The notes under the pieces: model-generated
The model's database searches: none
Seen by the model: the letters and a program-made list of their open reading frames with translations, nothing else
Told to the model about the DNA's origin: nothing
Assembly (NCBI GenBank): GCA_018340805.1
Contig: JACMZG010001913.1
Location: 24,070,443-24,134,442, forward strand
Length of the DNA: 64,000 bases
DNA from: Microvelia longipes
Taxonomy: Eukaryota > Arthropoda > Insecta > Hemiptera > Veliidae
Direction: 5' to 3'
Part shown: piece after piece, positions 1 to 13,349 of the stretch
Position numbering within the stretch: position 1 is the stretch's first letter
Layout of the letters: every line of letters begins with the position of its first letter
Position numbers and translations under genes: made by a program

Positions 1-1611
1 TTTGATTGCATAAACATTTAAAACATTTGATTACATAAACATTTAAGGGACATCAGATGACACTTGGAGTATCATATAACTTGTTTGATAGGATTTGTGT
101 TTAAAAGTTTACTTAAAAGGGTTCAGAAAAAAATTAAGAAACCCATATACATATTATAACGTTTATCGCCCTTTCATTGTCATTTTCTAATCAGCGACGG
201 TGGTACGGCTACGGACTTTGAATCGAAAATGGGCCCCAGAAGAAATTAAAATAGATATAGTCCTGATTGTTCGAACCCTAGCAGCAGCAAGCATTAAGGA
301 TGGGTAAAATCAAAGCGCCTTAGTCTTCTAGGCCATTCCACAATCAACATTATCCCGTCATCCATTTATTCCTCAAGCTCACTTGGAATGGAAGTTACAT
401 CGCGATATTTCCATAACGGTAATTGTTTATGCAGTAATAATTTGATTTAGTATTTTTTTGAAGTTTGTTTTGTTTACTACCGCATTATCTTATTATTATT
501 ATATTTATTTATCTACCCCCGAGTTGTGTCTATTACCGTCGTGTAGCCGCTCTATCACGCTATCATACTATATTTTATATCGTTCAACTCGCTAATATTC
601 GCAACCCTCATACATAATTATTCGCGTATCCTCACTATATGTATCCTTTCTTACCCTACACCAGTCTACTTACCCTACCGTTTATGCAGTCAGAGGAATC
701 AGCACTTCTTAAAGGTATTTATCTTTTCTATACTGTCCTCCTGGAAATATTATATTTCTGCCGCGCTCTCGCAGTAATATCAAACCAGATATTTTATCGT
801 TGACTGTTTAAACCAACGGTGTGGTTAATCCTGTCGTAATCTAGGATGAAAACCTCATACATTCACGCTGTAAATCGATATAATTACTGAAGCTTTAACA
901 TACTCGACCACAAAGACGATTCAACCACTAAACTATTACATGCAATTAAATTTTAAAATAAAAAGAAATTTTATAATATAAATGTTTATATAAAGAACGA
1001 TGTCTATTATAAGAACAGCGGACTATTAGGACTTGTATTTTTCTTGTCATATTTTCCAGCACGGAGTCTGGGCACGTTCCGGATAATAAAGTTAATAGAA
1101 TACAACTTTCCTTAGAAAATACAAAACTAAAGAAAAATAAAAACATTTCCCAACAAGCTCGCTTCAACTTACCCTGGCTCCTGCTTCTCAAACCTTAAAT
1201 TAAAGAATAATAACGTGATAATAATAAAAAAAAATCAGGGGAAAAAATAAATCAGAAACAGAGCCTTGCACGGCTTGCCGTGGCCCTTTCGACGCCACTT
1301 TTGCACCCTCGATAAGGGATATCCCAACAACGTCCCACCTTTACCAAATTAAACCCAATACTTTTCGTCTACTAAATATATATATACATACAAGTATACA
1401 TATGTATGGAAATATACATGTATACCATTTTCACCATTTAGTATGGTTCCAAAAAGCTTAAACAGGTCTCAATCGATTAAGCTCGAAAACAGAAAATAGA
1501 ATAAATAACGTATCTTGATAAAAATTCACTTTACTTAATTTTATTCAAGCATTTAATTAATTCATTTTACTTATAAAGTTACTTTACTTTATTATACAGT
1601 AGGTATATATT
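1..1611. other. Intergenic, no gene seen
   Basis: AT-rich DNA without a convincing frame. A GC-richer patch with a small hairpin (GCCTTGCACGGC/GCCGTGGC) lies near 1262-1285 after an A-run and may be a decayed repeat end. Confidence 0.6.
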
Positions 1612-1905
1612 TACTTTTCCTCATTTATACTTAGATATATATAAAAAGTATTATGTTTGCAAAAAATCCGAAACCAGGATGTCACCAGAATTATCCTTCC
1701 AGGCTTTTTTAAGACCTCCTAACTCCTAAGTAGCTTTCACATAGTTGTCTGTCTTGTGTGTGTATGTACTGAAGGAATACAAAAAGAATAGTGTTTTCAA
1801 AAAATCAGAAACCGAATTATCCGTTTCAGGAGTTTTTTGCACCACCTAAGTGATTTAAACAAATTTTTGTCTGTACTCATGCTGGAGGGTCGAAACACGC
1901 ATTTC
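1612..1905 (+). mobile_element. Family A upstream module, two partial tandem copies
   Basis: ACTTTTCCTCATTTATACTT starts one partial copy (to about 1770). A second copy of the same AAATCxGAAACC...TATCCGTTTCAGG part follows directly (1771-1905). Confidence 0.6.
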
Positions 1906-2159
1906 AAAGAAAATTAGCCCGCTTTGCGGGTCTCTACACCAGAATTTTAATCAAAGAACTTGTATAGGTATTTTTTTTCAAAATTGTATTTTTTAAATTA
2001 AAAAATCAATTGAGTTGATATTTTATGCAAGATGTTCCTTGATATAAGACATATTTCTTTACCTTTGAGTCTTTTTCTAACTTTGTACAAGAAAATATCT
2101 TAAAAACAAATATAATTTCTTAGTTTTATTTTTCTTATGAAAAATTACTTAAGTTTTGC

Positions 2160-2418
2160 TTGAATACCGCAAGTATATCTTAGTATATATCTTCCGTTTT
2201 TGTAGGATTATAGACGATAAGCAGCATAGAGCGAGGTTAGCGCCTAGATAGGTGATCGACGGAAATAAAACGAATTTTTTACTGCCTAAGCACGAGCGAA
2301 GGGAGTCCTAAGACGTGTTGCAGTACATTTGGTGACTTTTATATTCTGAGGACGAGCGAAGCAAGTCCAAATCCGATGTGGCGAGGAAAACTCCGAGGTG
2401 CCCCGTATCCGATTTTTT
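2160..2418 (+). mobile_element. Family A fragment: 5S-like segment plus tail
   Basis: The 5S-like part (2192-2265) reads TAAGCAGCATAGAGCGAGGT and CTAGATAGGTGATCGACGG. The tail repeats run to CCCCGTATCCGATTTTTT at 2418. The upstream module is essentially absent. Confidence 0.75.
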
Positions 2419-2424
2419 ATATTG

Positions 2425-3477
2425 CATACTTATGATTACAGGTGTTTATTGTATAAGCTGATAATAATTTTTACTTATATTTAATATACCAAGGGTTGCA
2501 AGAAAAAAATATAACAAAATCTAAAGGTAATAACAGAAAAAACTATTTTTTATCCAGAACTATTCTTATTACTTAGGTTTCAAAAATAAAATAAAATAGG
2601 GTAAAAAACCTTTTTATTTCAGAATGAATTTGAATGAAAAAGACTGAGATCCTTTAAGAACCATTTGAAAACAAAGAAAAAAAAATAAAAAGATTAAAAT
2701 TGCCACAAGCAAGATAAGGGAATTCTTTTAGTTTTACGATGGATCAAGAGGCATCTTGAACCCAAAAATGAAATAAAAGGTTTTAGCCGGTTTTTTAGAA
2801 CCTAAAACTTTAAAAAAAGGTTTCATGAAACTTTAAAGAGATAAAAAGCAAACCAGGAAGAGCATTAAGTCGACAGTAAAGAGTAGCGTTAGCATAGAAA
2901 GAAGACAATAAATAGAACATTATCAAAAATAAATATATTTATTTTAATTTAATTTGTATTGATTAATAAAATATGCGCTAACACTAATTAATTAATACTC
3001 AATTAAATAAAATATAAAGACTGAAGTAAGGGAACAGAGTAAAAGTGAGGAGAAAAAATGGTAAAACGTCCACAACCTATTTTAAATTACGCTAAAACTC
3101 TCTAGGTTCACAATCCGACCGTTTGTTATTGACCGACATTTTAAATTAGCAAGGTAAGAATAACATCAACATTGCTCTCATTGACAGATGTCAAACCCTT
3201 GCACTTCACCCACAGTTACATTTTTTATCACATTAATTTGGTTGATGGATATTTTATTACTTTGTTTAGTTCTTTGTTTGGTTATAATGTGTTCAGAACT
3301 TTAGATACAATAATAGAGACGTGAAGGCAAAGATTTGAAAAAAGACATTAAAATGACTTTGTTGAAGGTTGAACGAAATTCTGTCCTTTGAAGGTTCCAT
3401 ATTTCTAACTTACCTATCACTTAATTGTTTAGTTGCTCGAACTTATTACTGTTAGGATTTGCTTGATCTCAGACTTT
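2425..3477. other. Intergenic, nothing recognised
   Basis: A/T-rich runs only; no repeat or frame of note. Confidence 0.6.
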
Positions 3478-3990
3478 TTACTTTTCTTCATTAATACTAT
3501 AGATATATAGGAAAAGTATAGTGTTTGCAAAATAAAACGAAACCGGGATGTCACCGGAATTATCCGTTTCAGACGTTTTTAAGACCGTTTGAGTAGTTTT
3601 CACAAATTTGACTGTCTGTGTGTGTGTGTGTCTGTTATGATCATAGCTCCCAGTGTATTTATGCTAGAGAGTTAAGCTTTGTCCAAAAATCAGTCTACCG
3701 CTGCAGTTGTGCTATTCGAAAATTATTATTTTTATGACGCCATTTATCCGGAATAATGATTCAGCAAACATTTAGAAAATCATAAAACACGGAAAAATGA
3801 TGGGATCCGATTGTAATTTAGCATGCATGTAGCCATTTGTAAGACCAAAAACATCAATGCCTAGTTTTATCTCATGATCAGCATTAGTTCAATTTTTATC
3901 GACTTAAAAAATTGTAAAAACTCCGAAAATAATCCAATTAACTTGAAATTTGGTTGAAGTATATACCTTTCTGTAACAAAATAATGTATG
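3478..3990 (+). mobile_element. Family A upstream module, 3'-truncated
   Basis: Starts TTACTTTTCTTCATTAATAC and continues through the GT-rich and TTATCGACTTAAAAAATTG parts. It ends before the 5S-like segment. Confidence 0.7.
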
Positions 3991-4691
3991 CTTTTATTTT
4001 CTCTAAAATAATATAAAAAAAAAACAATTGTTAAAAAATTAACTTTAAATTAATTATATATTAATCTGCGAACAAATAACTTAAAAAGTAAGTTGTTTTT
4101 CCTAATGATAATTTAGAATAATAAGTCATATTATAACACTAATATTTGAGGCAGATGAGTGACCTAGCTTTAGGCTCTGTTTCAACCTCATTAAAACCTC
4201 TTCTAAAAGTGAGTTAAGGATATAAAAATCAACTGCTTACGGCTTTCCGCACATTTTTGGGTACTCATTTTTGTTTTAAACGTTCTAGTGTGTAAGTTAC
4301 AGTAGTTTTGTTCTGTTTATTTGATTATATTGATAGTGGAAGGTGGTCAAGTTATTATTCCGATGTTTCAAAATTCAACCAATAGGCCCCCTCTAGTAAT
4401 ATATCTCTATCCACTAACAACTATAGTAGTATTTAGTAGCGATTATGCTTTTTATTATGCATAGCTTTTTATGTTATTTATCTATACAAACTTCATGACT
4501 AACATAGAAATAATAATTTATAATGTGATGTTGTAGCCCTTATGCCCAAAGTATCAGAATAGCTATGAGGGGTCAAAAGCACTTGTTCTTAGATCCTCTC
4601 AGCTAAACGGCAATTCCTGTTTCGAATCCCCGACAGGAAGTATATGTTTCACATGCCTCAGTGGAATAGAGGTCTAAGCACATAAGGGAGT

Positions 4692-4869
4692 TATAGTATA
4701 GCACACGGTTTAAATCAGTTGACAGCGTGGAAAAACAGGGTTGAGGAAACAATTAGATTTGCCTGATATGAAAGTGTGGGCATTGTTTAACATCCAGGAC
4801 TAACCTCATTGGGTCCCTCACATTATTTTCCCACACTGTCAACTGATTTTAACAATGAGTCATACTATA
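4692..4869. mobile_element. 178-bp MITE-like element with ~44-bp terminal inverted repeats
   Basis: The left arm TATAGTATAGCACACGG... with AAATCAGTTGACAGCGTGG pairs with the right arm (4826-4869), whose reverse complement carries AAAATCAGTTGACAGTGTGG and starts TATAGTATGA. The 90-bp centre is non-coding. The target site may be TA. Confidence 0.75.
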
Positions 4870-5565
4870 GTAAGGACATGTCAACTAAAGTAAGGCTTGA
4901 ATAAGTAGCTCTCATCTCCCTCTGCAATATAGCTCTTCTGCCAAATAATTTCAACTACAATATAATTTATTTCGCCCAAAAAACTATTTAAAGAAAAGTT
5001 TCAAAAATATAGCCTAATAAACAGTAATTTTTTAAAGAGGGTATATTCAAAGAATACGTCATTTAGAAGACACTTAGTCGATTCATATCTCAGAATCTCA
5101 CAATTTCGCTTGTAAAAAGACCGAGAACAATCTATTTCTCACTTTGGGGAAATGTCTTGAATTGAAAAGCTTCATTTTAGCTGCAGAATGAAAGGTTTGT
5201 AGGAACTTGTCTACCTCTGAGCATAAAGGAAATTACAAACCAAGCTGGAAAACAGTTTTCTATTCAACTCCCTTCTCATTGGTCCAATCCCTTATAATAT
5301 CTTTTTTCAATTTCTTTATTTCTTCTTTATCAATTCTTGTATCATTTCATCTGGCCAATGGGGTTTAACTCTAATTTGACGGAAAATGTGATAGGTAAGT
5401 GAACTAAGGATCGTTTTATTAAAGCATTGTACGATTTATTTTATGTTATTTGAACGATATTAAGCTTGATTGCAAGAGATCATTAATGTGGTCAATAGGG
5501 GTTTGATACAAATTAAAACACACCTTTTAGCGAATTATCTTTGAAAAGCATGCGCTATTGATATA

Positions 5566-5618
5566 TGTATGTATATCAATATCGCTATATGTATGTATGT
5601 GAGTGTGTGTGTGTGTGT
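5566..5618 (+). repeat. TATG / GT microsatellite
   Basis: GTATGTATATCAATATCGCTA, then ATGTATGTATGTGAGTGTGTG with a GT run, form a short compound repeat. Confidence 0.8.
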
Positions 5619-5874
5619 ATTTCTAGTGCATTTTTGTTAACACAAATAAACCGATATTTTTAAATTAAACATGGTACAAAATCAACCTTTTTGTTCTTTA
5701 AGGAAGAAAATCCTTTTCCTTAAATAGCCTTAGGTTTATTGTTATTTTTTTTTTCGCCAAAAACCTATTGAAAACCTATGATTTTTATAGTTAGTTTTTA
5801 ATAACTAATAACGTTAGTTATTATCAATACGTTAGTTTTTTTATAACAACCAAGGTTGTTATGAAGTCAATAAC

Positions 5875-6060
5875 CTGGTTAGCTTTGCTGTTGGTCAGCA
5901 AAAGTTTCGAAAAATAGGTAAAATTAGGATTAAAATTTCAAGTAAAAAAAACCGAGGTAAACTTTTGGAAAACTTAAACAACAAATATTAAGGGTGTCGT
6001 TTTTAATGTTTTTTGGGACGCTGAATCGAATAAGAGAACCGATGTGAACACTCAACATAC
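5875..6060 (+). repeat. Repeat family D copy
   Basis: AAGGGTGTCGTTTTTAATGT, CGCTGAATCGAATAAGAGAA and CCGATGTGAACACTCAACA align with the 51.4-kb copy. Confidence 0.45.
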
Positions 6061-6831
6061 TCAAATATCTAGGACGAATCTTGGTACCAGCAATACTTTC
6101 TTATTTTTGTAAGTTTATAACTAGAAAATTATTTAGAGATACGCAAGCTGGGTCAGTATTCTTTGAAATGCGTGCTTCTTAGCTAAATCATTCATTTTCG
6201 ATAAATGTGACCTGACAGTATGTGAAAAACTTACCTAATTTTCCGGATTTTTAAGAAGAAACGTATTCAGGGCTATAAAAGAATACGAATATTGCTGTGC
6301 AGCGCCCATTTTGAGATAATGACTATATTTTTGTTTAACCAAATGGATCGAGCTCAGCACATCAACCAAACTAATAAGCCAAGATTCTCTCATATCAAAA
6401 CCAAGACAACAAGAAGAAGATGAAAAACTCACTTATCCCACGCAAAAGGACCCACTCTACACCAAATAGAAACGACAGCAACACGCTCACAATTCGTAAA
6501 CAAACAAGGAATACAAGTTAACTTGCTAAAGAAAGTTCTTCCACATATTCAATTAAGAACATTAAATCCGAAATTAACTAACAAACCAATTAGACAAATA
6601 TACGCATTTCCCTTAAAATACAGAAAAAATTAAATAAAAAGTTGCACACTTCTCAGGTTAAAACCATACATAGGCATGAAGTGGATTGTTAAGGGGAAAA
6701 TAGGCATTATAAAGAAAATCCGCCAAGCTTATACCACAAACTTACGTAAAGTTGGTACTACTATGATGTATAAAGAAGTACAAAGTTTACAAGAAGTTCT
6801 TAAGAACCATGGTTTTATGAAATATTAATAT

Positions 6832-7545
6832 AAATCGGGTATGGAGTACCTCGAAACTTTTCCTCATCACATCGGATCCGCTACACTCATCATCCCAACT
6901 TCGGACACGCTTCGCTCGTCCTCAAAATATACACGTCGTTAAATTTATACTGCAACTAGACTTCGGACTCGCTTCACTTATCCTTAAATAGAAAATACAG
7001 CGTCATTCCCATCGGTCACCCATCCAGGTACTGACCACGCTCAATGCAGCTTAACATTTAAGATCATGGATATACTTGTCGTATTGAAAACTTGGTTTAC
7101 TTATTTATTATGTAAATGTATACAAAAAGGTCTTTTTGACCCTTTAAAAAGGTCTTTTTAAAAAAATTGAACTAATGCTGATTATGAGATGAAACTTGGC
7201 ACATATGTCTTACACAAGGATACCTGCGCATTTTTTATGGCTACAACATTGTTTCGCGTTTTATTATTTATCGAACTTTTGACTAAATCATAATTGCAGG
7301 TTAATGGGTAACAAATTATTTTCCGAAAAGAATAACTGCACATATAGACTGATTTTTGTTCAAACTCTCAACTCTCTAGCATAAATACACTGGGAGCTAC
7401 GATGGTAACACACACAAACACATACAGACAGACAACTTAGAGAAATGTCTTAAAAAAGCTGAAACGGATAATTCCTGTGTCATCCCGGTTTTGAATTATT
7501 TAGCAAACACAATACTTTTCCTACGTTATAAATGAGGAAAAGTAA
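6832..7545 (-). mobile_element. Family A element, near full length, with 5S-like segment
   Basis: Runs on the minus strand from an end near AGGAAAAGTA at 7545 to the GTACCCGATTT-like terminus at 6832. The tail repeats are at 6870-7000. Confidence 0.85.
7003..7083 (-). repeat. 5S-rRNA-like segment, best-preserved control region
   Basis: The minus strand reads TTAAGCTGCATTGAGCGTGG and then CAGTACCTGGATGGGTGACC. The second block differs from the usual animal 5S sequence (CAGTACTTGGATGGGTGACC) at one base. These blocks are box A, the intermediate element and box C, the internal RNA polymerase III promoter of 5S genes. Confidence 0.8.
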
Positions 7546-8066
7546 AAAGATTCAGATTAACTTTAGTACATAGGTCTGAACTAAAATATGACAAAATAGA
7601 TCATTGTTGCCAACCAACCTGAAAAATAAATTTGCTCTTCATACAGAAGTTGATCAAACTCCCAATTTCTAAAATATTTGAACCACTAAAAACACTATAC
7701 AAATAAGAGTATATTCAGGTCCAATGTGAATCCAGGTCCAGGAAAGAACCAACTGATTAGATTTTATCATTTTTTTATGCTTGAACCCGTGCAGGGTCAT
7801 TTTAGTGTATCTACTCTCCTGAATACCACTCTACTAATAACCCCTAAAGTTTATGAAAACACAGCACCAGGGAAGATCTCGGTACTTGTACCGAGACTGC
7901 ACTTGTGATCAGTCCACATTGTGTCTTGTAAATTTTCTTTAGTCCCAAAGCTACTTTGATCTCATTTGTCTCATCTAGCCCGCCATCTCATGGTTTTGAC
8001 CCTCTCATTGTTTTGAGCAGTTCCTCTAGTCTCACCAGATACTCATTATATTCATTGTTCATTGGC

Positions 8067-8097
8067 TGTACCGGAATGGATTTCCGGTACAGCCCAA
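8067..8097. repeat. Hairpin, 13-bp perfect arms
   Basis: GGCTGTACCGGAA and TTCCGGTACAGCC flank a five-base loop. Confidence 0.85.
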
Positions 8098-8229
8098 CGG
8101 GAAGAGACGCCGGTAGCAACCCCGAAGTAAGTGAGCATAAACTCATTCCCATAGCTCCGACCCGAGAGCAAAAGTTCCGTATATCTATATTTTATACCTA
8201 TATTGATGAAGATAGTCCAAATTAATTAT

Positions 8230-9239
8230 GCCCCATAAATCCATAAATGATGCTATAGCAATTGACGTCAATTAATTTAGCCTATTCAAGCTTCAAACAT
8301 GTAAAGCTTGGTGCCTATTAAATAGGCAACCAACGATGTAATTTTTCCTTTTATCAATTGATGGATCTTAAATCGACAAATTCTGCGCACATTCCTTCGT
8401 CAAAATAATTTGAACATGGTAATACAAGCAATACTAGAGAACCCGTATATAGAATTAATAATGTTGTAGGTAAACATTTATCCAGTAGATAGAGTATAGC
8501 TTCAAAATTTCCACTTTTACACTACAGTATAGAACATTATAGCAGCATTACAAAGAGACAAATACTACAAAAGGGAGGACTTGAGTATAATAGGACTGTG
8601 ATAAGGGGTCTGGTAACGTGACTCCAAAATCATCCACCTTCAATAACTTCTTATCAATATAGCTCATTTGCCAACCGCATGTCTAAAACTTTCAAATAAC
8701 ACTAAACCTCAATTAAACACCAACATTTTACTGAAAATCAAAAGCAATCACAAATCGAAAACAAACAAAACCGTAAAATTAAATCAACAATAAATAATCA
8801 CATAAGTTTTCACTTTTATTCGCACGTATCAAAACTTTGTCAGATAAAAATATGTTATTTTTCACAACAAATTTCTAAACATTCTCGATTTTCTAAACAT
8901 TTGAATGTATCGGGGAGAAAATCAGAAAAAGCATACACTCTGGAATCAGAACAAACTTTCTATTCACGAGGGAAATGTTGAAGTTTTTATTTTGTCGGTA
9001 CTTCACGCTTATACTGGGTGTTAGCTGTCATATCTTATAATATATTCTTATAATGTCGTCACTCAAGTGTGTGTGTGTGCGAGGTTGTGTTGTATATGTG
9101 TTGTAGTGTTAGTATAGAATCCCATGTGTTATTTCAGATTTTTTTTAAACTAGACTTTCATCTGTTTTTTTAAGTATATTATGTATCACTGTACTGTATA
9201 TAAGTCTTGTATTATGTGTTATTATGAGACCAAAAGTTT
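8230..9239. other. Intergenic, nothing recognised
   Basis: AT-rich with a short GT-rich patch at about 9066-9110. Confidence 0.6.
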
Positions 9240-9257
9240 TTGCAGCTGCAATATATA

Positions 9258-9312
<55 letters not shown>

Positions 9313-9433
9313 ATTAAAAGGAAAAAATTAACAAATATCCCTACTACCACTAACTATATTTACCACAATATTTTTGGTAGATGTACCCTTTATTAACTGT
9401 GAAGAAAGACTGGAAGACTAAAGAAAAGAATAT

Positions 9434-9484
<51 letters not shown>

Positions 9485-9487
9485 ATA
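9240..9487. repeat. Two (TA)n microsatellites
   Basis: Runs at about 9256-9310 and 9430-9487, with occasional TAATA interruptions. Confidence 0.95.
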
Positions 9488-9983
9488 AAAAAATCATTGA
9501 ACGTACTAGCATTTTCTTTTTCTTTTACTCGTTTCGCGGCAGTGCTAATAGAGTTTTTCTTTTATATTTTATGTACGAGAAAGAAAACCTTAGTTCCATA
9601 TATTGACAACATGTTTCCCTAAATTAAAATTTCATAATCCAGGTAATTTAAATTCAATTCTTTAATATAAAGAGAAAGAAAATAATTTGAAAAACTTTTC
9701 TCATTCTGCAACTTATTATGCATGTTTTATAAACAAAGCTGATAAGCTTCCGTTTAAACGAAGTAAATTAAGTGGAAAAGAGCCAAAGAAAAATATCCCA
9801 TTCTAAGTCATTTCCTCTTCGGGAAATATGTTAAAGCAAAAGACACGTTGCGCCAACTAGCAGGGATAAATCCATTAAGATTAATTTGGGGAAGACTCTA
9901 TCCTATTTAGAGAAGGCCTATCTTATTTTCGTTTAAAAACTCTGAAACCTCCGCATATGATTCCAATGTTATAACATTTCAAA

Positions 9984-10024
9984 ATGATGTGCACCATTGA
10001 AATTAGAATTTCAATGGTGCATTT
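9984..10024. repeat. Perfect short palindrome
   Basis: GCACCATTGAAATT (9991-10004) is exactly mirrored by AATTTCAATGGTGC (10007-10020) around AG. Flanks extend the match imperfectly. Confidence 0.85.
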
Positions 10025-10339
10025 TAATTAGAATGGTCGATTTTGTTTTCCTATTACATCTTCAGACTTCAGCCTGTGAAGGGTTATATTTAGTTTTATG
10101 TAATTATTATTTAGTAGTCAAATTGAAGTTGAAGTATATATACATTTTTAATTTATTTAAAGACACTGGATGGGACTGAAATAACAACTTCTTACTTTAT
10201 TAAATTACTAATAATATTACTACATAACATTTATAAAGTATATATACTTGTATATATACTTCATACAAACCTTAAATTATATTTTAAAGTTTGTTTATCC
10301 ACGGTTTTCATAAAATAATTCGTGTTAAGAACTATTGGG

Positions 10340-10560
10340 CATGGTTAGTAAGAGTATTATGTGTATGTGTATTATGTGTGGTTAGTAAGTGTATTATATG
10401 TATGTGTATTAGGTGTGGTTAGTAAGTTAGTAAGTGTATTATGTGTAGTACTAGTATGTGTATTATGTGTGGTTAGTAAGTGTGTTATGTGTAGTAAGTG
10501 TATGTGTAGTAAGTGTGTGTGTATTATGCGTGGTTAGTAAGTTAGTAAGTAAGTAAGTGT
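10340..10560 (+). repeat. Degenerate GTGTATTATGTGTGGTTAGTAA tandem array
   Basis: Irregular repeats of GTGTATTATGTGTGGTTAGT and GTTAGTAAGT. The 61-codon frame that follows is not supported. Confidence 0.85.
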
Positions 10561-10789
10561 AAGGGTGATGACCGCTCAAATAATAATAATAATACCATTA
10601 TTTAATTATAAATTACACGATTACATCATAATTTTTTACAATTTTAGCAAGGTATTTTATGTTAATTATTTGATTATAATATCAAATAATATAATCTATG
10701 TTAATTTATTTATAAGTATTTTACGTTACGCCGTCTTGAAAAAGCAGTAATGCTTGAAGCTGAAGACGGTTATATATTATAAAGTTGAT

Positions 10790-11820
10790 ATTTAAATTAT
10801 TTTTCATAATCTAAATATCACAGAGTTCTGTTGTAATATTATTTTCTGAGAGGGACCATTATTCTGACTAATCCTTGAGGACAAACTCAGCGAATTTGAA
10901 ATTGAAAGGATGAGAACAAACCATTAATTAAGGTAAGAAAAATTTCGGAGGCACCTCGTACCCAATTTTTTAATATATAAAATAACATATTATTAAAAAA
11001 ATCACAAGTAAAACGTAAGAAATGCGGTAAAGCTGTGTGACGGTAATACCAGAATTACATTTCTTTACAATTTAACTTTGACAATATATTTTTCTATAGT
11101 ACAAACTTTAACAATTTCAAATTTAATTTTACGAAAAAGAGATTCTATTGTATTATAATATTCTATAGTACCCAGTTAAATTCATTGGTTTTCTATAATT
11201 TCAAAACAACAATTCTTTTATTTACCTGCTGTAGAAAACGTTTTGTTCAATTTTCCTTTTTCGACAAGTAAAATGAAATAGTTTAAAACATAAAACTCTG
11301 TTTATTATGTTTAACTTGGATTGATAAGCTCGGCTTGAGGAGCTCTACGCCAGTATTATCTTGGAATAATACACAAATTTATACAGTAAATAACACATTT
11401 AAAAATATTAACGAAAGCAGGATTCGAATTGGGGCCACCGGGTTTTAGAATCTATCTACTCATATCGACTTGACCCTCGTTTCATTCGACTAAGAGCCCC
11501 AAAAACCCTGCTTGTCTTACAAGTTTACTTACCATCTTTAAGGTCAGTTTTATTCGGTTTTTACCATGGTTATTCCAAGTGATCGCCTCATAATTAAGTT
11601 AGTTTTATCCGACAGAAAGAAATATAAAAACTACCTTTTCCCAGACAACAATATAAACTTTCATTTCACCAATTTCCCCAAAAGCTTTTCGCTCAGCGAA
11701 CCAGCTTGACGCTGGTATATCCAAATGATTGATTTTTGTATCAAGTTTAATTTATTATTACTATTCATTTATACAATGAATAGTTTACAATTTCAACAAA
11801 ATTGATTTGTTACATTATGT
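10790..11820. other. Intergenic with a tRNA-like B-box remnant
   Basis: The minus strand at about 11411-11516 reads CCCCAATTCGAATCCTGC, like a tRNA T-arm. The rest does not fold as a tRNA, so it may be a decayed SINE head. Confidence 0.3.

Positions 11821-11899
<79 letters not shown>
11821..11899. repeat. (AT)n microsatellite
   Basis: An almost pure AT run with one ATAATA break. Confidence 0.95.
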
Positions 11900-11901
<2 letters not shown>

Positions 11902-12180
11902 AATAGAAAAGCGGTCAACGTTTAATTTAAATAATCAATTTAAATAAATAATCAATGGAAACAATTTATCATGATTTAACTGTGGCACATAGAAGTTGGA
12001 ATACAGGATGATAACAGAGGCACACATATACGGTGAACATAACGAACCCCACTAAGAAGGTCTTAAGTCAAAAAGACAGATAATTTAACGGAATAAAACG
12101 CAAATAAAAATCCTCTACCTGAAATTTTAAAACATGAAAAATCGCGAACAAGGAAACTAAAAAAGGGAACTATTCCCCAC

Positions 12181-12430
12181 CCTTTTCGGCTTTGCTACGC
12201 TCCTTTTCTGCACTTCGGACTCACTTCGCTCGACCTTAGAACATGAAAAACGCCTAATTCATATTTTGGTTTATCTTCAGGCTTACTTAGCTCAACATCT
12301 GACCGGAAAGGTCACTTTACAGACAGACAACTTAGTGAAAACTACTCAGGATGTCTTAAAAACACCTGACACGGATCATTCAGATTTGATGTGCTGACAC
12401 AATACTTTTGTATAACTGGAGAAAAGTAAA
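12181..12430 (-). mobile_element. Family A element, internally deleted
   Basis: Tail repeats (GGACTCACTTCGCTCG) are joined to the outer module (AGACAACTTAGTGAAAACTA...GAGAAAAGTA). The 5S-like part is missing. Confidence 0.65.
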
Positions 12431-13349
12431 AGTCACCTCAAGAGGTTATGTCCTCGCGACGGGTTCTCTTTGTAAATTTAATGTAACATTTTTTCTAGTC
12501 TTAATTGAAGTCTTTTTAACGATTGCAATCTCTCATTTTTATTAAGTATATCTTAAGTTTTACCGTATCATATAACCTCTATCTTTATCTATAAGCTCCA
12601 ATGGCATCCAATTTATGTATTAAACTTCACTTGTCTGAATGACGTCACTGTACTGTTTCTCTACAAGTATTAACAAGCCACCAAAAACCTCACTCTCGTA
12701 CTTATAATAATTATTGATGTTGGTGTATTTAAGAATAATGGTATAATAAAATAATTTTTATTTATTAATTTGGATACCAATGTCACCATTTTCAGATAAT
12801 TTTTAACCACATTAATTTTAATTTAAATATTTTTTAAATTAAAAATTTAATTTGGTTGGGATTTTAATTTAAATAAATGACAGATGGATTTTGCCCAAAT
12901 TAAAATAAGAACTCCCTGAAATAGGGCTGAAGTTTTGATCGAATATGTTCAGCTGTTTGTCATGTATCGCGTATATAAGAAAAATGCTCACACTAATTTT
13001 TTGTATTTTTATTTATGGTACCTATAGATGCTAAAACGTAAAAATTTGATGTAAAAGCGGGTGTCAATTTTTCGCATCCCTATTATAGAGTCGAAGAACC
13101 AAAACGAGTTATATTTTTTTTAAATAAAAAAATTGGTTTAACTAAGACATAAATTTTATTAACTATCTATAACTTACCACTATTTATGTGTTTTTCACCT
13201 GAAAAAGAAAAAAAATCATCAAATAATATTACATATTTTTGATTAAATTGTGTAATAGAACATATAGAACAGGAAAGAACGTAAGTCACTATTTAGTTTC
13301 CACTTATTTAACTGTAAAGGAAAATTATAAAACAAACTTTCGAAAAAAA

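Noticed and set aside
4600..4650. tRNA-like TTCGAATCCCCGACAGG
   Set aside because: A B-box-like word alone, with no matching A box at the right spacing and no cloverleaf.
6235..6432. 65-codon minus-strand frame ending near a GTAAGT
   Set aside because: It looks somewhat coding-like, but it has a GTG start, its stop lies directly at the donor, and no partner exon was found.
7003..7083. A working 5S rRNA gene
   Set aside because: The first third of 5S is missing, and the segment sits inside a dispersed repeat with diverged sister copies.
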